This document shows, in pieces, positions 42,752 to 52,268 of a stretch of 64,000 nucleotides of DNA. The number at the start of each line of letters is the position of its first letter. Within the stretch, counting starts at the first letter, position 1. The stretch is from positions 1 through 64,000 of the forward strand of contig NZ_MTQD01000015.1 in the NCBI RefSeq assembly GCF_001974875.1, read 5' to 3'. A program made the position numbers and the translations under genes. A model generated the notes under the pieces. The model made no database searches and was not told the origin of the DNA. It saw nothing but the letters and a program-made list of their open reading frames with translations. The DNA is from Pseudoalteromonas sp. EB27 (GTDB lineage Bacteria > Pseudomonadota > Gammaproteobacteria > Enterobacterales > Alteromonadaceae).

Positions 42752-43383
42752 TAAGACACTCCTTTTATTTGTGGAACCCAACATAAATAAATAACCAGTG
42801 GAGTTGCGACTCCCAGTACGGTTATCCATATTCCTGCTAAGCGTTTTTTTCTATTTTGAAACAAAATAATCATGCCGGTGATGGCAAATAAAATCATTAG
42901 TACGGCAGATATATCGATTACCCAGCTCCATACTTCACCGGTGTAGCGACCTTTATGTAAGTCGCCAATAAGGCTTAAAAAGCCGCCTGTTTGGTAATCT
43001 AGGTTTAACTCGCCGGTTGTAAAGTCGAGCTCTGCGTAGGCAAACCCTGCAGGCAATGGGTAGTCGAGCATGACGAGCGCGTCTTCTTTTTCCCACTCAA
43101 TGCTTTTTACTTTTGTAAGTGCATATTGCTCGGCTAAGTAAGCTTCTATTTCTGGATAAAGCGTTGGTAGCGTATTTAGCTGTTCATTTGCTTTAGTAAC
43201 TAGCTCTGCTGGAATTGTTGCAGTTACTTGGCCGTTATTTTTATCGTTTTTAAGCCAGTCAACATGGTTAAGCACAATGCCGCTAACGCAAAATAAAATA
43301 AGCAAAAAAAACAAAGCTGTAGAAATATAAATATGTAGAGCACGGCTTGTACTATACAAAGCCCGCTTATTAATAAACGACAT
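42751..43383 (-). CDS. PepSY-associated transmembrane protein (small)
   Basis: The 210-residue inner-membrane protein has a first TM segment (~15-40), a periplasmic loop with PepSY features (AELDFTTGELNLDYQTGG), the signature LIGDLHKGRYTGEVWSWVIDI and two further TM segments. PepSY-TM proteins are linked to siderophore or ferric reduction steps. It is first in a three-gene operon, and a good Fur box lies 31 bp before its start. Confidence 0.86.
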   Translation of the reverse strand: MSFINKRALYSTSRALHIYISTALFFLLILFCVSGIVLNHVDWLKNDKNNGQVTATIPAELVTKANEQLNTLPTLYPEIEAYLAEQYALTKVKSIEWEKEDALVMLDYPLPAGFAYAELDFTTGELNLDYQTGGFLSLIGDLHKGRYTGEVWSWVIDISAVLMILFAITGMIILFQNRKKRLAGIWITVLGVATPLVIYLCWVPQIKGVS

Positions 43384-43414
43384 AAAAACAGTTAATAAAT
43401 TAAATTTACAACAT

Positions 43415-43433
43415 GATAATGATTTGCATTAGC
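43415..43433. promoter_or_regulatory. Fur box before the PepSY/DUF2271/DUF4198 operon
   Basis: GATAATGATTTGCATTAGC matches the 19-bp Fur consensus GATAATGATAATCATTATC at about 15 of 19 positions. Confidence 0.78.
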
Positions 43434-43505
43434 TATTACAAATTTACTTACTTATCTTTACATAAAAACTTTAAAACAAAGGTGTATGCAGGTAAAAATG
43501 AACAT

Positions 43506-43901
43506 TTAATGCTTAGGAGGGCAGGAAGGTCTTAAAATAAGATAAATCATTACCGATACTTCTACTACTGCAACGAGGCAAATAACCCAGATAGGAGCGG
43601 CTGAGTACAGTAAAAATATAAAGCCAATTAACATGCCAATGGCGGCGTAGCATTTGGCTTTAACAGGCACTACTTTATGAGCTTGCCATTGCTTTAGAGT
43701 TACACCGTAACGAGGGTGGTTTAACAGCCATTGTTCAAGCGCGGGTGATGAGCGAGTAAAGCAGGTGAGGGCTAAAATAAAAAATATAGTGGTAGGCATG
43801 ACCGGTAACACAATGCCAATAATACCCAAGGCTACAAGTATTAAGCCAAGCGCTTTAAACCATAAGTTTTTATAACAAATAAACACCGCTTTTATATTCA
43901 C
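43506..43901 (-). CDS. ybaN: YbaN-family (DUF454) inner-membrane protein
   Basis: The 131-residue protein matches DUF454, with ALGLILVALGIIGIVLPVMPTTIFFILALTCFTRSSP and WLLNHPRYG as signatures, and three to four TM segments. Its function is not known. It ends with PSCPPKH. It is a single gene upstream of the Fur-boxed operon on the same strand, separated by more than 120 bp. Confidence 0.9.
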   Translation of the reverse strand: MNIKAVFICYKNLWFKALGLILVALGIIGIVLPVMPTTIFFILALTCFTRSSPALEQWLLNHPRYGVTLKQWQAHKVVPVKAKCYAAIGMLIGFIFLLYSAAPIWVICLVAVVEVSVMIYLILRPSCPPKH

Positions 43902-43977
43902 TTAGGCTCTTTTTAGGCGTGTTATGGTATCTCTAATTGTAGGCTAAATAGCTATTAATTCGAAGCTTAAAATCAAT

Positions 43978-44009
43978 AAAAAAGGGCAAACTAAGTTTGC
44001 CCTTTTAAA
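43978..44009 (-). terminator. Porin gene terminator
   Basis: AAAAGGGCAAAC-taa-GTTTGCCCTTTT 12-bp stem with flanking A/T runs, ~24 nt past the porin stop. Confidence 0.92.
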
Positions 44010-44029
44010 AAATAAATGCGGTTAACAGT

Positions 44030-45352
44030 TTAGAAGTAGTAACCTACGTTAATGTTAAAGCGACGCTCTGTATCGCCTTCACCAATAATTGAACCGCCAA
44101 TAAATGGCTGGTTACGTGCTTGAATAAAGTCAAAGTACGTAAATAATGGGCCTGCTGATACGCTCATACCGGTTACGTTCATCCATGTGTCTGCACTGTC
44201 GTCAGATTTATCGTAAATGATGCCGTAATCGTTGTAAAACTGCACGCCTGTTATTGGGCCTAAATCAACCGATAGGTCATAAGCTACGTTAAAGTTAGTC
44301 ATAGTCGCTTCGCTTGATACGGTATCGTAGTAGTCAAATGCACCTACAACAAAGCGGTTGCTGTTGTCGTCTAGGTCGTAGTCGTACTCACCGTGCTGAA
44401 ATTGAATATTCCAGTTATTAATTTGGCTGTTTACGTGGAACGCCCATGCGCCATAGTTACCTGCACTATCGTTACCATCATGCAGGCCACCACTTAATAG
44501 TGATACACCCACATCTGTTTTAGCGTTTTCGCCATGCTCAATTTGATACACTGTGCGGGCTGCAAACGTGTTGTATTCACCAAGGCGAGAACCTGGGGCA
44601 TCATATGTGCCTTCGGTGGTTGCACGGCTACCAACAATATCGAAAGAGTAACGTTCGTTAACTTCAGAGCTGCCATCAACGCCGCCTACTTCATCATTTT
44701 TGAAAAAGCCTAGGTCTAGCTTCCAGTTGTCTTTTAGTTTACGGTTTACTGTTACACCCAAATCAAAGTCGTCTTCTAGGCCAACATAGTAGTTAGTACT
44801 AAAAAAGTAGCTGTGTGAGTTGTAAGGACCATTACCAAACGGTACTGGAGCAATACCTGCTTGTGCTTCCCAGCCATCAGTGAATTCGTAGCCTAAGTAG
44901 GCGTACTTAACCACGGTCATGTAGTCGTAAAAGCGAAAATCACCATTTACAGAAATATCGTTTATTTCGCCAGATAAGTTAATACGAAATACTTCAAAGT
45001 CTAAATCGCCGCTACGATCTTGAGTGTCTTCATCGTATGAATTAGTGCTGTAGTTAAAACGCACTGCTCCACCTACTTTAATGCCTTCATCTTTTTTCTC
45101 AGGCTCTGCTGCGGCAACTTCAACCACTTTTTGATCAGATTTTTTACTGATGTTTGCAACTTGTTGTTCGTGTTGCTTGTTAATTTGTTGCTGTTTTGTT
45201 TTTTCATCAGCTAGCTTATTCTCAAGCAACTGCATTTGTTGCTTAAGCTGTTTAAGTTGGCTTTGTAGTGTGTCTAGATCATCAGACGCATAAGAAGTGC
45301 TTGTAACACCACCTAAAACTAGTGCTAGTGTTAATTTTGAGAGTTTAGTCAT
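44030..45352 (-). CDS. Outer-membrane porin with N-terminal coiled coil
   Basis: The 440-residue protein has a signal peptide (ending SYASD), a coiled coil of ~70 residues (LQSQLKQLKQQMQLLENKLADEKTKQQQ), then a beta-barrel (from GIKVGGAVRFNYST) ending in aromatic YYF. The coiled coil may trimerise the protein or reach peptidoglycan, as in OprO/OprP-like and OMP-beta-like porins. The solute is unknown. The upstream MarR-family gene, 99 bp away on the same strand, may be its regulator. A terminator follows it. Confidence 0.8.
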   Translation of the reverse strand: MTKLSKLTLALVLGGVTSTSYASDDLDTLQSQLKQLKQQMQLLENKLADEKTKQQQINKQHEQQVANISKKSDQKVVEVAAAEPEKKDEGIKVGGAVRFNYSTNSYDEDTQDRSGDLDFEVFRINLSGEINDISVNGDFRFYDYMTVVKYAYLGYEFTDGWEAQAGIAPVPFGNGPYNSHSYFFSTNYYVGLEDDFDLGVTVNRKLKDNWKLDLGFFKNDEVGGVDGSSEVNERYSFDIVGSRATTEGTYDAPGSRLGEYNTFAARTVYQIEHGENAKTDVGVSLLSGGLHDGNDSAGNYGAWAFHVNSQINNWNIQFQHGEYDYDLDDNSNRFVVGAFDYYDTVSSEATMTNFNVAYDLSVDLGPITGVQFYNDYGIIYDKSDDSADTWMNVTGMSVSAGPLFTYFDFIQARNQPFIGGSIIGEGDTERRFNINVGYYF

Positions 45353-45451
45353 AATAGCCGCTCTGCTTGTGATTAAAAAATAAAAAATTCAAGACGTCAA
45401 AAGACGCCTTACGTTTAGAGTAAGTACAAAACTATGTATTTTTTTTATTGT

Positions 45452-45934
45452 TTATTCTTTAGGAGCTTGAGTAAGTGCACCAACTTCTAGAAGGGGCGAT
45501 GCATCTAATTTATCTGCATCCATCATCGCGGCTACACGCTGCATTGATGAGAGTAAAAGGCTCTGTTCCCACTCAGCAAGCGCAGAAAACTTTTCAATAA
45601 AGTGTTCTTGCAATGGCTGAGGTGCTTTATCAAGTAACTCTTTTCCTTTCTCGGTGAGGTATAAGCTCACTCTGCGTTTATCCATTTGACTGCGTACGCG
45701 TGTTACTAAGTTTCTGCTTTCTATTCTGTCGAGAATATTGGTGACCGTTGCTGGGCTTAAATTTACGTTTTGAGCAATACGGCTCGCCGTTATTCCATCG
45801 GTTTTTCTAACTTCTTGCATTATAAGCAATTGTGGGCCTGTTAAACCCGAAGTTTTATTTAGCTGCTTAGAATGTAAGTCAATCGCGCGGATCACTTTAC
45901 GTAAAGAAACCAATAACTCGTCATATTTTTGCAT
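45452..45934 (-). CDS. MarR-family transcriptional regulator
   Basis: The 160-residue protein has a MarR winged helix: GLTGPQLLIMQEV, GITASRIAQNVNLSPATVTNILDRIESRNLVTRVRSQMDKRRVSLYLTEKGKELL. MarR dimers bind short inverted repeats and respond to phenolic or other small ligands. It is in front of the porin gene. A TTGAATTCAA palindrome lies 64 bp before its start and may be its operator. Ligand and targets are unknown. Confidence 0.9.
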   Translation of the reverse strand: MQKYDELLVSLRKVIRAIDLHSKQLNKTSGLTGPQLLIMQEVRKTDGITASRIAQNVNLSPATVTNILDRIESRNLVTRVRSQMDKRRVSLYLTEKGKELLDKAPQPLQEHFIEKFSALAEWEQSLLLSSMQRVAAMMDADKLDASPLLEVGALTQAPKE

Positions 45935-46361
45935 TTGCTTATCTCGTCGATGGGGCGGTAGTTTGCCGTAATCGCGAAATGTTACACATCAAATAAATTG
46001 AATTCAAACAATATATTGCACATTAGGCCGCTTTTATTGGTTTTTAATAGTTAGAGCAGTAACTAATGTAAAATTATGTTGTTTAAATTATAGTAAATTT
46101 TCTTAGCATCTTGTGTACATTAAGTTGCGCACAGTACGTATGTTGTGAATAATTGGCAAGTCTTATTGTATAGACTTTAGTATTATTCATTTACAGCTGT
46201 TAGTACAAAGTAATTGTTTGTGAGTTTACTGTATATGTATTAATCGGCAATGAACAAATTCAGCAATCAATATTTAATATCAATAGCGTATACTTTAAGC
46301 ATGCATTATTGTTTCTGTACAAATATTAAAAATCTTTAGTATCAGTATTATAGGGGAAGGT
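45935..46361. other. AT-rich intergenic region between marR and mutarotase genes
   Basis: This 427-bp divergent region holds the palindrome TTGAATTCAA at 45998-46007, a possible MarR-type operator, and a GGGGAAGG ribosome site before the mutarotase gene at its right end. No RNA gene or small ORF with support is seen in the rest. Confidence 0.55.
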
Positions 46362-47210
46362 ATGAAATTATCGCCATCAGTTAGCATTGAGCAAAGCGAA
46401 ACCGGTCTTGAGTTTATTAAAATAGCTAGTGCAAAGTGCGACGCAAAAATATTTTTGCAAGGTGGGCAAATTACCGAGTATATCCCTAAAAATAACAAGC
46501 CACTTATATGGGTATCACAAGACGAAACCTATCAGGAAGGGGCAAGTATTCGAGGTGGTATTCCTATTTGTTGGCCGTGGTTTGGCACACACGCTAATGA
46601 TGGGTGGCCTGCCCATGGTTTTGCGCGCACAAGCGTGTGGCAAGCTGATGAAGTACACGAATCTGATGAGCAAATTACAGTTAGTTTAAAGCTACCCATG
46701 AAGCTTGTTAATACGACGTATTGGCCACATCAGTCAGCATTAAAAGTTGAGTTTGTATTAAGCGATAAATTACAGGTTCGCTTAACTACGACTAACTTAG
46801 GGAGTACGCCGTTTAGCTTTACTCAAGCGCTGCATACCTATTTTCCTACATCAGACATTACAAATACCCATGTTGATGGTTTGCAAGGCGCGCAATATAT
46901 TGAGTTTGGTGAAGGGCCATTTGTACAAAATGATGTTGTAAGTTTTGAGCGCGAAACCGACATGGTTTATACACAAGCAAATACAATTCAAACTATTAAT
47001 ACGCCAGAGGGTGTTATTAATGTGAGCCGCGAAAATTCAAGTTCGTGTGTACTGTGGAACCCATGGATAGAAAAATCAAAACGCTTATCTAACTTTGCTG
47101 ACGATGAGTATAAAACGATGCTCTGCTTAGAGGCTGCTAACGTATTGACAGATAAAGTAACGCTTGAGCCAAAACAAAGCCACACCTTAATAACCACCAT
47201 TAGTTGGTAA
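46362..47210 (+). CDS. yeaD: D-hexose-6-phosphate mutarotase
   Basis: The 282-residue protein is a galactose-mutarotase-like enzyme that interconverts alpha and beta anomers of hexose 6-phosphates. Signatures are FLQGGQITEYIP, SIRGGIPICWPWFG, PAHGFARTSVW, the catalytic His in QALHTYFPTSDI, and VLWNPWIEKSKRLSNFADDEYKTMLCLEAANV. Length is normal for YeaD. It has an own promoter region, with an excellent GGGGAAGG site. The two PH genes follow it by 29 bp and may be co-transcribed. Confidence 0.9.
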   Translation: MKLSPSVSIEQSETGLEFIKIASAKCDAKIFLQGGQITEYIPKNNKPLIWVSQDETYQEGASIRGGIPICWPWFGTHANDGWPAHGFARTSVWQADEVHESDEQITVSLKLPMKLVNTTYWPHQSALKVEFVLSDKLQVRLTTTNLGSTPFSFTQALHTYFPTSDITNTHVDGLQGAQYIEFGEGPFVQNDVVSFERETDMVYTQANTIQTINTPEGVINVSRENSSSCVLWNPWIEKSKRLSNFADDEYKTMLCLEAANVLTDKVTLEPKQSHTLITTISW

Positions 47211-47239
47211 TTAATTAAAAGCAGTAATAGGGATAAATA

Positions 47240-47773
47240 GTGTTTAACAATCAACAAATAATGGATTTACCAAAGCATAGTGATATTAGCTTTAAGCCAT
47301 TGGCTGATAAAGCCTTACTACATGCACAGCTTAGCTCGCTTCTGTTTTATATACCGCTAATTGGTGCGCTGATTGCGGTTTGTTATTTTAATGAAGCCTT
47401 TGCTAATAATGCACAAACGTATTTGCTAATTGGTATGCCTATTTTAGTGGCCGTATCTATGCTGTACAACATGATAAGTGTGAGGTTGCGAGGTTTCGCA
47501 GTGCGAAATCATGACATTGCTTTTAAAAAAGGTGTTATTTGGCAACAAGTGACAGTATTACCTTTAGCACGTGTACAGCATATGGAAATACACCAAGGAC
47601 CAATAGAGCGAAAACTCAGCCTTGCGAGCATTAAATTATTTAGCGCTGGCGGTGTAAGTGCCGATTTACAAATTAGTGGATTAACCCATGATGATTGTAA
47701 AAATATGCGCCAATTTGTACAAAACTACCGCCAAGACGACACAACACCTCAGGCAACTTTAGTCGATGAGTAA
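47240..47773 (+). CDS. Bacterial PH-domain (bPH2) membrane protein, YdbS-like
   Basis: The 177-residue protein has two TM segments (~35-75) and one bPH2 domain (~85-160: VRLRGFAVRNHDIAFKKGVIWQQVTVLPLARVQHMEIHQGPIERKLSLASIKLFSAGG). This is the small partner of the YdbS/YdbT pair. It starts with GTG at 47240, preceded by AGGG at workable spacing; an ATG at 47261 lacks a site. It overlaps the following YdbT-like gene by 8 bases. Function of the pair is unknown; membrane protein or lipid scaffolding is suspected for the family. Confidence 0.85.
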   Translation: MFNNQQIMDLPKHSDISFKPLADKALLHAQLSSLLFYIPLIGALIAVCYFNEAFANNAQTYLLIGMPILVAVSMLYNMISVRLRGFAVRNHDIAFKKGVIWQQVTVLPLARVQHMEIHQGPIERKLSLASIKLFSAGGVSADLQISGLTHDDCKNMRQFVQNYRQDDTTPQATLVDE

Positions 47774-49313
47774 TACAACTATCGAAGATCAAGTCAGTCC
47801 TATTTACTGGCAAAAAGTATCGCCTTGGGCGCTTTTATATTTTGTTGTGCACTTTAGTGTGCGCTTTGTAAAAGATGGCCTTTTAAACTTACTACCTATG
47901 TTTGTAGTGTTTGTTACTCAAGTGGAAAATAAGTTGTTTTGGGCGCAGGTGGCAGGCGGTATTGCACTAGTTTTATTATTTGTTTACTCATTTTTATATT
48001 ATTTAAATTTTAAGTTTTGTATTAGTAGCGACAACGAAATATTGCTTAACAAAGGTGTATTTAAAAAAGAGCGACTTACGCTGAAATTTGGCCGTGTGCA
48101 AAACGTTAATATTGCCGAGCCATTTTATTTTACCCCTGTAAACTTAGTTAATTGTATTTTTGATGCTGCTGGCAGTGTGTCACAAGAAGTTGTTTTACCA
48201 GGCGTCACCAAAGATTACGCACAGCAAATGCGTAAACAAATATTTGATTTTAAAGCGCAGCAACAAGAAGAAATACAAAATACTGAACAAAGCGAAACAG
48301 ACACTATCGAAAACAAGCTAAGCATTAGCAATAAAGAAATAGCTAAATTTGGTTTAATGTCGAATATGGCTATTTTAGCAATCGCTGCTCTTGCCCCTTT
48401 TATAAACCTGATTGTTGATTTTTTAGAGAAGCAAATTATTACCAAAGTAGAAGGCTTTTATCAGCAAGAGCTGGGTATGCTGGCCAGTGCTGCTACCTTT
48501 GCAATGATCACCTTAATTATTTTGTTAGTTTTGGCTGCTGTGATGCTATCGGTGACTATGTCGCTTATTCGTTTTTACAACTTTGAGCTTTATTTTAAAG
48601 GTCAAAAGTTTAAACGTATTGCTGGCTTGTTAGAGCGCCATCAGCTTTCGATGAGCATGGATAAAGTGCAATCTATTGTTATTAAGCAAAATCTAATGGG
48701 GCGATTATTAAAGCGATTTACCGTTGAGTGTTTACAAGCAAGTAGCGGCGGAATAGCAGCCGGTGCTGCGGCTAAAAAAAATAAACAAACCTTAGTATTA
48801 CCTGTATTAAATAGCGAACAAGTTGATAGTGTATGCCAATGGATTTACCCGTGGTTTAATAGTAAAAAACTCGCTTTTAAGCGCGCAGAGCGAGCGCTTT
48901 TGTATAAAAATTTAGGCTTTTATTCACTGTTACCCAGTGCATTAGTGTTTGGCTTTTGTTTTATTGCTGATATTAATACTTTGATAAGCCTTGGTGTTTT
49001 GGTGGTATTTTCTGGCTTGGTAACTTTATCGTATCAGCGTTATGGTTATTACATGCATGAGGATAATGGCCGATTTTACATGGTTGTACGCAAAGGTATG
49101 ATTGGGGTTCATTACCGTGTTTTTGAGCTTTATAAAGCGCAAAGTGCACGCAGTATAAGTACCTACTTAATGAGAAAATCAGGCTTAAAAAGCCTGTATA
49201 TACAACTTGCTTCAGGCTTTGCGTTTATGCCCTACATAAAGCAGCAAGACGCTGACTTTATTATTGATTTTACAATCAAACAGATTGAGTCAGATACCCG
49301 CAGCTGGATGTAA
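47766..49313 (+). CDS. Bacterial PH-domain membrane protein, YdbT-like
   Basis: The 515-residue protein has three bPH2-type domains alternating with paired TM segments, for example GVFKKERLTLKFGRVQNVNI, GLLERHQLSMSMDKVQSIVIKQNLMGRLLKRFTVE and GMIGVHYRVFELYKAQSARSISTYLMRKSGL. It overlaps the YdbS-like gene by 8 bases and so is translated with it. These two-gene units are common in proteobacteria and their role is not settled. Confidence 0.86.
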   Translation: MSNTTIEDQVSPIYWQKVSPWALLYFVVHFSVRFVKDGLLNLLPMFVVFVTQVENKLFWAQVAGGIALVLLFVYSFLYYLNFKFCISSDNEILLNKGVFKKERLTLKFGRVQNVNIAEPFYFTPVNLVNCIFDAAGSVSQEVVLPGVTKDYAQQMRKQIFDFKAQQQEEIQNTEQSETDTIENKLSISNKEIAKFGLMSNMAILAIAALAPFINLIVDFLEKQIITKVEGFYQQELGMLASAATFAMITLIILLVLAAVMLSVTMSLIRFYNFELYFKGQKFKRIAGLLERHQLSMSMDKVQSIVIKQNLMGRLLKRFTVECLQASSGGIAAGAAAKKNKQTLVLPVLNSEQVDSVCQWIYPWFNSKKLAFKRAERALLYKNLGFYSLLPSALVFGFCFIADINTLISLGVLVVFSGLVTLSYQRYGYYMHEDNGRFYMVVRKGMIGVHYRVFELYKAQSARSISTYLMRKSGLKSLYIQLASGFAFMPYIKQQDADFIIDFTIKQIESDTRSWM

Positions 49314-49320
49314 AATACCC

Positions 49321-49362
49321 TAATAAAACATGTGTAAATACCCATTTTCACATGTTTTATTA
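49321..49362 (+). terminator. Long hairpin after the PH-domain pair
   Basis: TAATAAAACATGTG / CACATGTTTTATTA, a perfect 14-bp stem with a 14-nt loop, begins five nt after the YdbT-like stop. The T tract after it is broken (cattttct), so terminator function is probable but not certain. Confidence 0.6.
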
Positions 49363-49435
49363 CATTTTCTTACTGCCCATGAAAGACATTTAATAATACC
49401 CTAGATGGTATTAAGGAATTATTTTAGGGACGCTC

Positions 49436-52252
49436 ATGAAAAAAACACTTATCGCATCAGCTTTATTACTAGCAGCACCGATCTTTGCAGCCGATTGGCA
49501 AACTATTCATACCGAACATTTCAACATTCACTACAGTGTTGAGCATGCTGATTTTGCTAAATCAACTGCAGCAGAGCTTGAAATAGTACGCACCAAAGTG
49601 CTTGAGCAGCAAAACCGAACACTTGATAAAACAGTTGATGTAGTGGTGTTTGATCCCCTAAATGCGGCAAATGGCTTTGCGCTACCTACCTCAAATAATC
49701 CTGTAATGGCACTTTTTACAACCCCACCACAATCCGACACCGTTATATCAAACAGCGCTGGCTGGCAGCAGTTACTTGTACTGCATGAATATATTCACTT
49801 AGTGCATTTAGCACAGCCTACACGCAATCACTGGCAGCAAAAAGTACGTGGCATATGGGATTTATACGACTTAACTTACAGTGATACACCGCGCTGGGTA
49901 GCCGAAGGTTATGCCACATTGATTGAGTCTAAAATGACGGGCCGTGGGCGTTTATTTGATAACTACTCAGAGTCAATACTGCGAGAATTTGCTCAGCAAG
50001 GTGCTTTGCCAACCTATGGGCAATTAAATGGCGAGCAGGGCTTTATGGGCGGCTCAATGGCGTATTTAATGGGTAGTCGCTTTTTAAATTGGCTAGAGCA
50101 AAACTATTCAGAGCAAACACTCGATAGTGTTTGGACGCGAATGCAAGGCGTAAAAACGCGTGACTTTGATGAGGCATTTAGCGGTGTGTTTGGGCAAAGT
50201 GCAGCCAAGCTATATCGCCGATTTATAGCTGAATATACCTATAAAGCAATGCAAATAGAACAAGGAGAGCCGTTACTTAATAGTGAACTTTGGCTTGAAC
50301 TTAACTTATATGCAAGTAACCCTGCACTTTCAAAAGATGGTAGTAAAATTGCAATTGTTGAGCGAGACAAAGAGAGCAATACCAAGCTTATAATTTATAG
50401 CACGGACGACAACATAAAGGCGCAAGAGGAGTTTACTAAAGCGCAAAAAGAGCTACTCAAAAACGATGCACAAGACATCCCCGATACAGCGCCAAGTGTG
50501 TTTAAGCGCGAACAAAAACAAGTGCTTAATCAAATTAATCGAGCCGGTATTGCAAACCCGCAATGGGTAAATAGCACAACGTTATATTTTAATGCGTACA
50601 GCAATGAAGAGTCGGGTATTTATAATAAAGTGTCAGACATATTTAGCTATAACACTGACACTGGAAATATTACACAGCTTACCAAGCTTGCTGGTATACG
50701 ACGATTTAGCGTAACCAGTAACGGTGAAACCTTGTATGGCGAGCAAATAAGAGGTGGCTACTCTGAATTAGTAAAGGTTGATCTCAATACGCAAACCACC
50801 ACACCATTATTTACAAAAAGCCTTGAGACAACTTACGATTACCCAATACTCAGTCCTGATGAAACTAAATTAGCTTATTTATCAACGTCATCAAATGAAA
50901 ACTGGCAATTGTATATACAAGATGTGGGTGGTAATAAGCAGCAATTAATACCTATGCCAAACGGGTATCAATATTTAAGTCAGCCTAGCTTTAGCCATAA
51001 TGGTGAGTCACTTTACTTTGTTGCAGGCTTAAATAGCGCTACTGATATTTATAACTACAACATAGAGAGTAAAACACTCAGCAAGTTAACTCAGGGGCAG
51101 GAAGCCGTTGCTCACCCGATTGAAATGGCTGATGGCTCGTTACTCTATTTTTCGATAACCGCAGATGGGCCAAATGTAAAAACATTGCCAAAAGCTATAA
51201 ACAGCACTGTAGTTACTGAATTTTCGGCTAATAAAAAAGCACCGCTGCTCATTGTAAACGAACATACGCTTCCAAAAGCTAAAGTATATACGCACCAAAC
51301 AACGCAGCAAACAAATTACAACGTGCTCGACCAGCACGCTACTTTTGCACTAGGGGCGCAGTATTATTCGGCTTCTACCAGTTTGTTAGATTTAAGTATT
51401 AAAAGTAGCGATTTATTAAAACAGCTCGACTTGCAAGCAGGATATAGCACTGATTTACACGATGGAGCACTGCACGGTGGTTATGTGCAGGCAAAATATA
51501 ATGCGCTTGATGTAAAACTGAAACTTGCACTGTTTGACTATAATTTAAATACATCGCGCCAGTATCAACAAAGGCTAAATGCAGATATGGATGCCCGTGG
51601 TGGTTTTGCTGCAATAAGTTACCCTGTTAAATTTGGGCAGCTAAGTTTAACGCCGGAGCTTGCCTACAATTACACTGATTATAAACAACGCCATAAAAAT
51701 TGGACGCGCTTAGGCGTTGCCCAAAGTTGGCAATATGATCGTCAAGACTTTGTGATAGGCCAAAGCCTTTATGCAAGTTGGTACGATGGCAGTAGTAAAA
51801 GTAATAGTTGGCAAGGTTACGATTTAGTCGCCAAAATTTTTGGTAAAGCGTTTGGTATTCCTCTTTATGCAAATTTTTCTCAAAAACAACGTGATGACAG
51901 CAGCCTTGCATTAGGTGGCTTTAGCTCAAATCTTATTAATCAGCAGCAAAATAGTGAATATGTACTTTCATCTGAGCTGCCTTTTTATAGCGCAGCTGCA
52001 AAGCGCTATCAAGGTTACGGTGGCGGCTTTAGCTTTAAAGAAGGCATGCCGTGGCTTTATTACAAGCAGCATCAACTCGACGGCACCGTATATGCACAAA
52101 GTTACGGGATAAAACACCAAGGTGATTTTAGTTTTGGAATGGGGCCTGCTGGTATAAATGACTTAATATTTAATATGGGACTGTCGCGAGTAGAAGGCGA
52201 CAGTTTTGAGGATGAAATGCGAGCGTGGCTGAGCTTTTATTATTCGCTGTAA
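49436..52252 (+). CDS. Gluzincin protease with beta-propeller and outer-membrane barrel
   Basis: The 938-residue protein has a signal peptide (to about FAADW). Its N-terminal ~290 residues are a peptidase MA-like metalloprotease: HEYIH with H117, E118, H121, and the third ligand E157 in WVAEGYA. Residues ~290-640 hold TolB/PD40-type beta-propeller blades (NPALSKDGSKIAIVERD, SPDETKLAYLSTSSNENWQLYIQD, PSFSHNGESLYFVAG). From ~680 alternating beta strands end in FYYSL, like an outer-membrane barrel. So a protease and propeller may be carried on a barrel. Location and substrate are inferred. It converges with the transglutaminase-like lipoprotein gene. Confidence 0.82.
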   Translation: MKKTLIASALLLAAPIFAADWQTIHTEHFNIHYSVEHADFAKSTAAELEIVRTKVLEQQNRTLDKTVDVVVFDPLNAANGFALPTSNNPVMALFTTPPQSDTVISNSAGWQQLLVLHEYIHLVHLAQPTRNHWQQKVRGIWDLYDLTYSDTPRWVAEGYATLIESKMTGRGRLFDNYSESILREFAQQGALPTYGQLNGEQGFMGGSMAYLMGSRFLNWLEQNYSEQTLDSVWTRMQGVKTRDFDEAFSGVFGQSAAKLYRRFIAEYTYKAMQIEQGEPLLNSELWLELNLYASNPALSKDGSKIAIVERDKESNTKLIIYSTDDNIKAQEEFTKAQKELLKNDAQDIPDTAPSVFKREQKQVLNQINRAGIANPQWVNSTTLYFNAYSNEESGIYNKVSDIFSYNTDTGNITQLTKLAGIRRFSVTSNGETLYGEQIRGGYSELVKVDLNTQTTTPLFTKSLETTYDYPILSPDETKLAYLSTSSNENWQLYIQDVGGNKQQLIPMPNGYQYLSQPSFSHNGESLYFVAGLNSATDIYNYNIESKTLSKLTQGQEAVAHPIEMADGSLLYFSITADGPNVKTLPKAINSTVVTEFSANKKAPLLIVNEHTLPKAKVYTHQTTQQTNYNVLDQHATFALGAQYYSASTSLLDLSIKSSDLLKQLDLQAGYSTDLHDGALHGGYVQAKYNALDVKLKLALFDYNLNTSRQYQQRLNADMDARGGFAAISYPVKFGQLSLTPELAYNYTDYKQRHKNWTRLGVAQSWQYDRQDFVIGQSLYASWYDGSSKSNSWQGYDLVAKIFGKAFGIPLYANFSQKQRDDSSLALGGFSSNLINQQQNSEYVLSSELPFYSAAAKRYQGYGGGFSFKEGMPWLYYKQHQLDGTVYAQSYGIKHQGDFSFGMGPAGINDLIFNMGLSRVEGDSFEDEMRAWLSFYYSL

Positions 52253-52268
52253 ATATTAATTGGCTAAG

